Source: Gehongia tenuis (GTDB lineage: Bacteria > Bacillota > Clostridia > Christensenellales > NSJ-53). From it: 64,000 bases of DNA. The translations under genes and the position numbers were made by a program. The stretch is from the NCBI RefSeq assembly GCF_014384795.1, contig NZ_JACRSR010000001.1:992001-1056000 (forward strand), given 5' to 3'. Below the pieces are notes generated by a model. That model searched no databases. It saw only the letters and a list, made by a program, of their open reading frames with translations, and had not been told where the DNA came from. Of the stretch, positions 26,839-35,200 are shown piece by piece. Numbering within the stretch: position 1 is the first letter of the stretch; each line of letters opens with the position of its first letter.

Positions 26839-27120
26839 ATTCAGCCGCTCCAGCTATATTTAATCTGGCCTATAAAAATTCAATAATCCATCATATCCAC
26901 TGCGGATGCAATCCAAAAAAGTAGCCTGACCTATGTATTGAGTGAAATCGAAAAACCACCAAAACCAAGAATTGTATTGCTGCGCAAAAAACGGCTGAAA
27001 TAGAATGTTAAAAATGTTCGTGATCCTATATTCCCCACTCTTCACAACTCTATTTCTTATTATATATCTTCTCAAACATCAGAACCTCTGTCAAGCCTGC
27101 TTCAAGACAAATAAAATAAT
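26839..27120. other. Intergenic, AT-rich, no gene seen
   Basis: About 280 bp between the GGDEF/EAL start and the tRNA terminator. The longest open frame is 71 codons on the minus strand (26860-27075) with odd aromatic-rich content (WFWWFF), no good ribosome site and no family match that I know. I see no riboswitch, repeat or second RNA gene. Confidence 0.5.
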
Positions 27121-27154
27121 CCGAACCCATCTCCAATTAGGAAGATTGGGTTCG
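27121..27154 (-). terminator. Probable terminator of tRNA-Leu(GAG)
   Basis: CGAACCCA (27122-27129) and TGGGTTCG (27147-27154) pair, continued inward by a weaker TCTCC/GGAAGA stem. On the minus strand it is followed by a T-rich stretch (ATTATTTTATTTG). Confidence 0.65.
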
Positions 27155-27165
27155 ATATATTGCTT

Positions 27166-27250
27166 TGGTGCGAGTGATGGGACTTGAACCCATACGCCAT
27201 ATGACACACGCCCCTCAAACGTGCCTGTCTGCCGATTCCAGCACACTCGC
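27166..27250 (-). tRNA. tRNA-Leu (anticodon GAG)
   Basis: On the minus strand the acceptor arms GCGAGTG and CACTCGC pair over seven bases, followed by A and an encoded CCA. The anticodon stem CACGT/GCGTG holds the loop TTGAGGG, giving anticodon GAG, which reads CUC/CUU. A long variable arm typical of class II tRNA is present, and the T arm contains GGTTCAAGTCC. Total length is 85 bases including CCA. Confidence 0.95.
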
Positions 27251-27283
27251 ATAGAGATTGGCTTTACGCCAACTTACTGCAAG

Positions 27284-27312
27284 ATTATAGCACAGGGTTT
27301 TTGCAAAGTCAA
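27284..27312 (-). promoter_or_regulatory. Strong promoter of tRNA-Leu(GAG)
   Basis: Minus strand: TTGACT, 17 bp, TATAAT, 34 bp before the tRNA 5' end. It is one of the closest matches to the sigma-A consensus in the window. Confidence 0.85.
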
Positions 27313-27337
27313 TCCATCCCAGCGGCAAAAAATAATT

Positions 27338-28708
27338 TTACGGTGCTTGCTCCTCCCGAACCAAAGGCCCTTCAGGCAGAATATCGGTGCGGGCGTGGTT
27401 CAGCTTTAAGAAGATGAGCGCAACAATAAGGGTAACCAGTTCCGCAAAGGGCACCGTAAGCCAGATGCCTGTGTTTCCAAAAATGAACGGCAGTGTCCAA
27501 AGCCCCGCCAGAATAGCGAAGAATCCTCTGCACAAAGCCAGGGCTATGGACTGCTTGGACATGAGCCTCGCCTGAAAATAGGAGGCCACCACGATGTTGA
27601 TGCCGGCCAGCAGGAAACTGCTGAAATAGATACCGATACCCTCGGATGCGTATTGGGTCAGCAGCGCCACACCGTCCCGGTTGAAAGCCTCTATGATGGG
27701 GCCCGGGAAAAGAATGCTGCACAGCCAAAGCAGAAGGCCCACCCCGAAGGCCGTAACGTTGGCGATTCTGAGCGCCTGTCTGCAGCGATCCCCTTGGTTG
27801 GCGCTGGCATTGGCGCTGATCAGGGGCTGAATGCCTTGACTGATCCCATTGAAAAGGGATACAGCCACCATGGCAATGTTGGCAATGATTCCATAGGCCG
27901 CAACGCCCACATCCCCCATGCGGGTCAGAATAGCGGCATTGAAGGCAAAAACTACGATGCCGCCCGCAAGCTCCGTGATAAGGCTGTTGGTGCCGCCCCG
28001 AGCAATCCTTCCCACTGTGCTCCAGCGGAAGGTGAATTTATGAAATCCAAACCCATTTTTCTTGCGGAAGAAATGAAAGATTTGCACCAATATCCCGATT
28101 ACCGGCGAAATAGCTGTGGCCAGAGCTGCACCAAACATCCCCATTTTCATGGGGAAAATAAAGATGTAATCGAATACGATATTGAACAGCGCGCCCGCAA
28201 TCATGCCTGCCATGGCCAGATTGGGTGCGTGATCGTTGCGCACGAAGGCGCTGAGGATGCTGTTTGCCATGAACATAGGCGTAAACAGGGCGACCACCTG
28301 GACATAGGTCACCGAATAAGGCAGGGCGTCTGGAGAAGCGCCGAGAGCCGTACAGAGTTCGTTGGCAAAAAAACAGCCTAATATCATAAACAGGATGGCG
28401 GGAACGGCCGCAAGACACAAGGACAGGCTGAACACACCGTCCGCCTCTTCCTTGCGGCCGGCGACCCGGTCCAAAGTATAGACGATAGCGCCGCCAATAC
28501 CGATCATATGCCCAAGGCCAAAGATGAGGCTGTAGAAAGGCAGCACAATATTGAGCGCCGTAAGGCCGATGGCCCCCACGCCCGTTGCAATGAAATAGGT
28601 ATCCGCAAAGACGTACAAAGACATCCCAAACATGCTGAGCATGCTGGGCAGCGCATAACGAACAAATAATTTACTTATCTTTTCCTGCAGCAAATGATCC
28701 TGTTGCAT
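27338..28708 (-). CDS. MATE family multidrug/metabolite exporter
   Basis: A 456-residue cation-coupled exporter with twelve predicted helices in two six-helix bundles. The first bundle starts KISKLFVRYALPSMLSMFGMSLYVFADTYFIATGVG and has the family's ALNIVLPFYSLIFGLGHMIGIGGA; the second contains GISQGIQPLISANASANQGDR, the typical MATE repeat motif. It is most like MepA-type members. The ATG at 28708 has GGAG 5 bp upstream; a GTG at 28714 is less likely. The gene stands alone, divergent from the VOC gene. Substrate unknown. Confidence 0.9.
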   Translation of the reverse strand: MQQDHLLQEKISKLFVRYALPSMLSMFGMSLYVFADTYFIATGVGAIGLTALNIVLPFYSLIFGLGHMIGIGGAIVYTLDRVAGRKEEADGVFSLSLCLAAVPAILFMILGCFFANELCTALGASPDALPYSVTYVQVVALFTPMFMANSILSAFVRNDHAPNLAMAGMIAGALFNIVFDYIFIFPMKMGMFGAALATAISPVIGILVQIFHFFRKKNGFGFHKFTFRWSTVGRIARGGTNSLITELAGGIVVFAFNAAILTRMGDVGVAAYGIIANIAMVAVSLFNGISQGIQPLISANASANQGDRCRQALRIANVTAFGVGLLLWLCSILFPGPIIEAFNRDGVALLTQYASEGIGIYFSSFLLAGINIVVASYFQARLMSKQSIALALCRGFFAILAGLWTLPFIFGNTGIWLTVPFAELVTLIVALIFLKLNHARTDILPEGPLVREEQAP

Positions 28709-28835
28709 ATTCACTCCATTTTACGCAAGATATCCGAGTTTTGCCCGATTTTTGGGTAGTAGAGTTAATATAACATAAAGGAGATACGCCGTCCAATCCT
28801 TTTCAGAAATTTAAGAAAAACGTTTATCCAACCCC

Positions 28836-28864
28836 TTGTGTCCCGCCTCCGCCTCCCGTATAAT
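28836..28864 (+). promoter_or_regulatory. Promoter of the VOC gene
   Basis: TTGTGT, 17 bp, TATAAT, with the -10 ending 29 bp before the ATG at 28894. Confidence 0.75.
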
Positions 28865-28893
28865 GGGAGTAAGGATTAAATGGAGGTGTTTGA

Positions 28894-29331
28894 ATGGTAA
28901 CCGGAATTATACATGTGGCATACAATGCCAAGGACATGGAGGCATCCGTAAATTTTTATTGCGATAAGCTCGGATTTACCCGCCATGTGGATATCAACCA
29001 CAAGGACGGCAGCCCTTGGATCGTCTATCTGCGGGTCCCTTCGGCCATTCCTCAATATCTTGAACTGTTCTATGGACAGCAGGAACGTCCCGCTTCGGAT
29101 CTCAACCCCTGGACCACCGTGGGGTACAACCATCTGTGCCTCAGCGTCGATGATATTGAGGAAACCTGTGCCACCCTTAAGAGCAAAGGCGTGGTTCTGG
29201 ATAAAGAGCCTAACCTGGGTGACGATGGCAACTATCAGGCCTGGATCCATGATCCCGATGGAAATCGCATCGAACTCATGCAGATGATGCCCAACAGCAT
29301 GCAATATTCAAGAGAAAAAAATCTACCCTAG
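28894..29331 (+). CDS. VOC-superfamily protein (glyoxalase I-like)
   Basis: A 145-residue protein with the two beta-alpha-beta-beta-beta units of the vicinal-oxygen-chelate fold. Possible metal ligands are His7 (IIHVAYNAKD), Glu in YLELFYG, His in YNHLCLSVDD and Glu in GNRIELMQM, the glyoxalase I pattern. The ending WIHDPDGNRIELMQM is typical of lactoylglutathione lyase-like members. Without flanking pathway genes the substrate (methylglyoxal or another compound) cannot be decided. GGAGGTG precedes the ATG; a terminator follows directly. Confidence 0.85.
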   Translation: MVTGIIHVAYNAKDMEASVNFYCDKLGFTRHVDINHKDGSPWIVYLRVPSAIPQYLELFYGQQERPASDLNPWTTVGYNHLCLSVDDIEETCATLKSKGVVLDKEPNLGDDGNYQAWIHDPDGNRIELMQMMPNSMQYSREKNLP

Positions 29332-29340
29332 TTTCTATGC

Positions 29341-29367
29341 AAGCTCCGCTTTCAGCGGAGCTTTTTT
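29341..29367 (+). terminator. Terminator of the VOC gene
   Basis: AAGCTCCGCT and AGCGGAGCTT pair perfectly around ttc, followed by a T-run. Confidence 0.9.
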
Positions 29368-29427
29368 GTGCAATTATTCAGTCTTTTTTCGGCGTTTTCA
29401 ACGAAATAGAGGGCTTTAGCACAATAA

Positions 29428-30858
<1,431 letters not shown>

Positions 30859-30880
30859 CACCGTTTCAAACGCTTAAAAA

Positions 30881-30905
30881 GAAGGCCGGTTCGGCCTTCT
30901 TTTTT
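30881..30905 (+). terminator. Terminator of gdhA
   Basis: GAAGGCCG and CGGCCTTC pair perfectly around gtt, followed by six T. Confidence 0.9.
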
Positions 30906-30925
30906 ACGTTTTGCCGTGGGGTCAT

Positions 30926-30954
30926 TCGCCAAATGAGGCAATTTGTGTTATGAT
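30926..30954 (+). promoter_or_regulatory. Probable citrate synthase promoter
   Basis: TCGCCA, 17 bp, TATGAT. The -35 is a modest match (4 of 6). Confidence 0.5.
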
Positions 30955-31033
30955 TTAATTACATACATTATCGTCTCATCTTCTTATAGGTGCACATCAT
31001 GTATTCAAATTTCATATCGGAGGAGGCATGTCT

Positions 31034-32407
31034 ATGCTTAGCGATCCCAATCGTGATTATTCTGCAATCACACCTGAAATCCTGGAGTTTGCTGAACTCT
31101 GCAGGAAAAACGGCACCATCGATGCCGAACTTTACACCCGTCACAAGGTCAACCGCGGCCTGCGCGATTTGAACGGCAAGGGCGTTCTGACCGGCCTTAC
31201 CGAAATCTCCGACATCCAATCCAGCAAAATTGTGGATGGCAAATCCGTTCCCTGCGAGGGAGTGCTCCGTTACCGCGGCTTCAACATCTATGATATCGTG
31301 GGCGGTTTCATGAAGGAGAAGCGTTTTGGATTTGAGGAGGTTGCCTATCTTTTACTCTTTGGCGATCTGCCCAGTAGTGGCGAACTCCAGGGGTTTTCGG
31401 AACTTCTGGCCAACTATCGCACACTGCCCACCAGCTTTGTACGGGACATCATCATGAAGGCGCCCAGCCGGGATATGATGAACACTCTGGCCCGCAGTGT
31501 GCTCACCCTCTATGCCTATGACAACCGGGCCGACGATGTGAGCGTGCCCAATGTGCTGCGCCAGTGCCTGCAGCTGATCGCGTTGTTCCCCCTGCTGGCG
31601 GTGTACGGTTATCAGGCCTACAGCCATTACCACGACGGCAACAGTCTGTATATCCACAGTCCCCAGCCGGATCTGAGTGCTGCGCAGAACATCCTGTATA
31701 TTCTCCGTCCGGACAGCCAGTACACCGAGCTTGAAGCCCATATTCTCGATCTAGCTTTGGTCCTTCACGCGGAGCATGGCGGCGGCAACAATTCCACCTT
31801 TACCACGCATGTGGTTTCTTCATCCGGCACGGACACCTATTCCACCGTCGCGGCGTCCCTGGGCTCCCTCAAGGGACCCAAGCACGGCGGCGCCAACATC
31901 AAGGTGGTGCAGATGTTCGAGGACATGAAACAGAATTTAAAGGATTGGACCGATGAAAAAGCGGTGCGGGATTATCTGAGAAAGCTTTTGCATAAGGAAG
32001 CCTTCGACCGAGCGGGTCTCATCTACGGGATGGGCCACGCCGTGTATTCTCTCTCCGATCCCCGAGCCACCATCTTCAGGAATTTTGTCAAAAGCCTTTC
32101 CGAAGAGAAAGGTCTTGGGGAGGAATACGCGCTCTACACGCTGGTGGAGCGTCTGGCACCCGAAATTATCGCTGAAGAGCGGCGCATCTACAAAGGCGTC
32201 AGCGCCAATATCGATTTTTACAGCGGATTCGTATACAGCATGCTGAATTTGCCTCTTGAACTGTACACTCCCATCTTTGCCATCTCCCGTATAGTCGGCT
32301 GGAGTGCCCACCGCATCGAGGAGCTGGTCAACGGCGGCAAAATTATCCGCCCCGCCTATATGAGTGTTTCAGACTGTCGCGCCTACAGCGTTCTCGCCGA
32401 ACGATAA
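31034..32407 (+). CDS. Citrate synthase family protein
   Basis: It condenses oxaloacetate (or a 2-oxo acid relative) with acetyl-CoA; here probably the first step toward 2-oxoglutarate and glutamate. The 457-residue protein has the catalytic triad of the family: His in LHAEHGGGNNSTF, His in YGMGHAVYSLSDPRA and Asp in ANIDFYSGFVYSML. GSLKGPKHGGAN is the CoA-loop signature. AGGAGG lies 7 bp before the ATG at 31034; an ATG at 31028 is only 1 bp from it. It directly follows gdhA but has its own promoter. Whether it is strict citrate synthase or accepts propionyl-CoA cannot be told. Confidence 0.92.
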   Translation: MLSDPNRDYSAITPEILEFAELCRKNGTIDAELYTRHKVNRGLRDLNGKGVLTGLTEISDIQSSKIVDGKSVPCEGVLRYRGFNIYDIVGGFMKEKRFGFEEVAYLLLFGDLPSSGELQGFSELLANYRTLPTSFVRDIIMKAPSRDMMNTLARSVLTLYAYDNRADDVSVPNVLRQCLQLIALFPLLAVYGYQAYSHYHDGNSLYIHSPQPDLSAAQNILYILRPDSQYTELEAHILDLALVLHAEHGGGNNSTFTTHVVSSSGTDTYSTVAASLGSLKGPKHGGANIKVVQMFEDMKQNLKDWTDEKAVRDYLRKLLHKEAFDRAGLIYGMGHAVYSLSDPRATIFRNFVKSLSEEKGLGEEYALYTLVERLAPEIIAEERRIYKGVSANIDFYSGFVYSMLNLPLELYTPIFAISRIVGWSAHRIEELVNGGKIIRPAYMSVSDCRAYSVLAER

Positions 32408-32410
32408 CAA

Positions 32411-32436
32411 AAAAACCGCCTTATGGCGGTTTTTTT
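32411..32436. terminator. Bidirectional terminator after citrate synthase
   Basis: AAAAACCGCC and GGCGGTTTTT pair around ttat. The A-run on the left and T-run on the right serve both the citrate synthase gene and the peptide-binding lipoprotein gene, which ends at 32438 on the minus strand. Confidence 0.9.
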
Positions 32437-32437
32437 C

Positions 32438-34087
32438 TTATTCTGCTATATACCATTGATCGATGTTTTGATAAAGATGGTTTTCTGAACCGGTCTTGAT
32501 GCCCCGCACCGTGGTTTTAGCCACGATCGTATTCGTCCGAAAGCCAATGCTCACATAGGGCGCCTGACGCACCAGCATGGCATGAAGGGTGCTCATCCCC
32601 GTTCGGTAGGCCTCAGGCGTGAGATACTTGTGCTGGGCGTTCAGCGCCTCATCCACTTCCGATACGCGGAAGGCATTTAAATTGGATACCCCGCTGGAAA
32701 AGAAACAGAAGGTCAGATCTGGGTATTCATCCACATAGAAGCTGGTGAGCAGCGCATCAAAGTTCCGGGCGGTCACCCGCTCATTGAAGGCCTCCCAGTC
32801 CAAAGTGAGGACCTTCACTTCAAAACCCGCCTCCTCCAGCTGCTTGGCCAGGAGAAAGGCTGCATCATCATGAACCGTATCCGTCTTGGAGAGATCCGTC
32901 AATATGGTGAAACTGAGATTGGACCCGCCCTTTTCCAGGATACCATCGCCATTGGCGTCGCTGTAACCCGCTTCCGCCAAAAGCTGACGGGCCCTGGGCA
33001 GATCCCGGTCATAGCCGTCCAGCGTATGATCGTAGTAAAAAGAACTGGGATTAAGGGGAATGTCCGCCTGAATCACCTGACTCATGTAAGCCTTCGTGAT
33101 GATCTCCTTGATGTCCACGGCGTAGCATACCGCCTGCCGTACCCGCACATCCTGAAAGATCTCCCGGTACAGGCTCATGGCCATAAAATCGTACTGTTGG
33201 GTTCCGTAGTCCACCACCTGATCGGCCCGGGTTTTATACTTGTTGGCGGTATAGGACGAGGAGGCAACCACATCCAATTCGCCCGCATCATAGGCTGCAA
33301 AAGCCGCCGCGTCATCCTCCATCATCACCGCACGGATCTTTGGTATATAGGGCTCGCGCTTCCACCAGTTCTCGTTCACCGTGAAGCTGACGCCGTTCCC
33401 ATCCATGCTTTCAAACGCATAAGGACCAGTCCCCGGCGCTTCCACACCGCTGGAGTGGGTGGTGAAATAGGCCCGGCACACAATGGGCAGTGTCATGGCG
33501 TGAAGCACGCCGTAATAGGGTGTGCTGGTGGTCACCTTGAAGGTCAGTTCATCCACCTTCTCATAGGAGGCAAACCTTGATACAGCGGCGCTGTAGAAGG
33601 ATTCCTCATTATTTTTTACCACATCGAAGCTGTAGAGAACGTCGTCGCTGGTCAGCTGGCCGTAGCCCTTCTGCCACTCAATATTATCCCTGAGCTTAAA
33701 AGTCCACGTGGTGCCTGCCTCATCCACTTCCCAGCTTTCCACCAGGTTCGCGGAAAGCTTGTGGTTGTCATCGTAGCGTAGGGGGCTTTCATACACCAGG
33801 CCCAGCACGTCGATCATATCCCTGTAGGGCGTGATCAGAGGATGCATTCCCCCATCCCCCGCGGTGATCTTGGGCATGTTGATCTTCAGCTCCCCGCCCG
33901 CCACCGGCGTGGGTGCGGGCGTTGCCGAAGCGGCAGCCGGTACACTGGACGTTTCCGTGCTGATCGCGGGTTTTGCCGAGCAGCCGGCCAGGATCAGGAC
34001 GCTACTTAAGCACAATGCCGTCAGTCTTCTCGAGGCCCGGGTACAGCCATTTATAGAGCTTTTCAAATCTCTCCACCTTTTTAACAT
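32438..34087 (-). CDS. Peptide/solute-binding lipoprotein of ABC family 5 (orphan)
   Basis: The binding protein of a Dpp/Opp-type ABC importer, anchored outside the membrane by a lipid on the Cys of the lipobox LAGC. About 549 residues with the SBP_bac_5 fold: YESPLRYDDNHKLSANLVESWEVDEAGTTWTFKLRDNIEWQKG, then ALAVDIKEIITKAY-like text (CYAVDIKEIITKAYMSQV) and LAEAGYSDANGDGILEKGG. No permease or ATPase gene is near, so it is an orphan. The start is unsure: the signal peptide begins inside the preceding gene. ATG 34087 gives an 86-bp overlap with the transglycosylase gene; CTG/TTG starts nearer its stop are the alternatives. Confidence 0.85.
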   Translation of the reverse strand: MLKRWRDLKSSINGCTRASRRLTALCLSSVLILAGCSAKPAISTETSSVPAAASATPAPTPVAGGELKINMPKITAGDGGMHPLITPYRDMIDVLGLVYESPLRYDDNHKLSANLVESWEVDEAGTTWTFKLRDNIEWQKGYGQLTSDDVLYSFDVVKNNEESFYSAAVSRFASYEKVDELTFKVTTSTPYYGVLHAMTLPIVCRAYFTTHSSGVEAPGTGPYAFESMDGNGVSFTVNENWWKREPYIPKIRAVMMEDDAAAFAAYDAGELDVVASSSYTANKYKTRADQVVDYGTQQYDFMAMSLYREIFQDVRVRQAVCYAVDIKEIITKAYMSQVIQADIPLNPSSFYYDHTLDGYDRDLPRARQLLAEAGYSDANGDGILEKGGSNLSFTILTDLSKTDTVHDDAAFLLAKQLEEAGFEVKVLTLDWEAFNERVTARNFDALLTSFYVDEYPDLTFCFFSSGVSNLNAFRVSEVDEALNAQHKYLTPEAYRTGMSTLHAMLVRQAPYVSIGFRTNTIVAKTTVRGIKTGSENHLYQNIDQWYIAE

Positions 34088-34577
34088 AGTTTCTTGTCTC
34101 TTCAAAAGGAATTTCATCCAATGTTATGCCGTCCTTGCTGTGTTCGTCACTGGCGAGCCAGTCATCCACCCGGCCCTGCCCGCTGTTGTAGGCCGCAAGA
34201 GCGGCGATGGGATCATCAAACCGATCCAAAAGGAAACGAAGATACCAGCAGCCAAGCCGGATGTTGACAGCGGGATCGGTGAGCTTATCCGCTGAAAAAT
34301 CCATATCCAGCTTGCCCGCGATCCACTCGCCCGTTTCCGGCTGTATCTGCATCAGTCCCACCGCTCCGGCACTGGATACGACGGCAGGCCTAAATCGGCT
34401 TTCAGTGCGGATCACCGCTGTCACATAATAGGGATCCAGATTGAATTCCTTGCTGCAGACCTCAATCTCACTTTGATATTCTAGAGGCAGATACTTGTTC
34501 CGAACCAGAATAAGCCCGCCCACAATGAGAGCCAGAACGATCAAAATAATGAGCAGAATCTTGATTGTTTTCTTCAT
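34002..34577 (-). CDS. Membrane-anchored lytic transglycosylase (SLT domain)
   Basis: It cleaves peptidoglycan glycan strands to 1,6-anhydro ends. The 191-residue protein has an N-terminal membrane anchor (IKILLIILIVLALIVGGLILV) and an SLT domain with the catalytic Glu in VIRTESRFRP, then SSAGAVGLMQIQPETGEWIA and ALAAYNSGQGRVDDWL. The sequence ends in a Tyr-rich tail (NYVKKVERFEKLYKWLYPG). It lies 8 bp after coaE and its 3' end overlaps the lipoprotein gene. Confidence 0.9.
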   Translation of the reverse strand: MKKTIKILLIILIVLALIVGGLILVRNKYLPLEYQSEIEVCSKEFNLDPYYVTAVIRTESRFRPAVVSSAGAVGLMQIQPETGEWIAGKLDMDFSADKLTDPAVNIRLGCWYLRFLLDRFDDPIAALAAYNSGQGRVDDWLASDEHSKDGITLDEIPFEETRNYVKKVERFEKLYKWLYPGLEKTDGIVLK

Positions 34578-34585
34578 GCCATCTC

Positions 34586-35191
34586 CTATTTACCCTTTGC
34601 TACCGCGTCGCGATAGCATTTTTGTACCTGTTCCCAGGTGGAATTCTCCGACGCATCGGAGCTGTCGATAATCCGCGTTGCAATCCTTTCAAGGATGGCC
34701 TCGGATATCTGCGCGTCCATTCGCATCCGGGCCTCAGCATCCGAATAGCCGTTTCTTGCCATCAGGCGCTTTCGCCGCACCTCGGGGTCCGCCCGTACCA
34801 GCCACACCTCGTCCATCATGTCGAGTAGGCCGCTCTCATAGAGGGCAGCCCCTTCCACCACCGCCATCTCGGTGCCCCGGGCCATCACCTCGGTGAGCTC
34901 CCGCTCCAGAAATTCGGTGATGAGCGGAAACATGACGGCGTTGAGCTTTTTAAGAGCCTTGGAGTCGCTAAACACCAGCTGAGCGAGCTTCCCGCGGTCC
35001 AGTTCCCCGTTTTCAAGAAAATAGTCCGGACCAAAGGTTTGACGAATGGCCGCCCATCCCAGTTCCCCAGGGCGCTGCAAAACGCGGGTCACCTGGTCCC
35101 CATCGATTACGGCTGCTCCAAGTTTGGAGAGCTGCTGCATCACCGTGGATTTTCCCGCCGCGATGCCGCCCACCAGTCCAACTACGATCAT
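34586..35191 (-). CDS. coaE: Dephospho-CoA kinase
   Basis: Last step of coenzyme A synthesis: phosphorylation of the 3'-OH of dephospho-CoA. The 201-residue P-loop kinase has GLVGGIAAGKSTVMQQL at the N terminus, the DGDQVTRVLQ Asp, VFSDSKALKKLN and a late DEVWLVRADPEVRRKRLMARNG lid. It follows polA by 9 bp, a pairing common in Bacillota. Confidence 0.95.
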   Translation of the reverse strand: MIVVGLVGGIAAGKSTVMQQLSKLGAAVIDGDQVTRVLQRPGELGWAAIRQTFGPDYFLENGELDRGKLAQLVFSDSKALKKLNAVMFPLITEFLERELTEVMARGTEMAVVEGAALYESGLLDMMDEVWLVRADPEVRRKRLMARNGYSDAEARMRMDAQISEAILERIATRIIDSSDASENSTWEQVQKCYRDAVAKGK

Positions 35192-35200
35192 AATGCTACC

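Noticed and set aside
26860-27075. A 71-codon minus-strand frame upstream of the GGDEF/EAL gene
   Set aside because: No ribosome site, odd aromatic-rich composition and AT-rich intergenic context; not supported as a gene.
26839-27165. Possible c-di-GMP riboswitch before the EAL gene
   Set aside because: I looked for the conserved GEMM core and tetraloop-receptor elements on the minus strand and did not find them.
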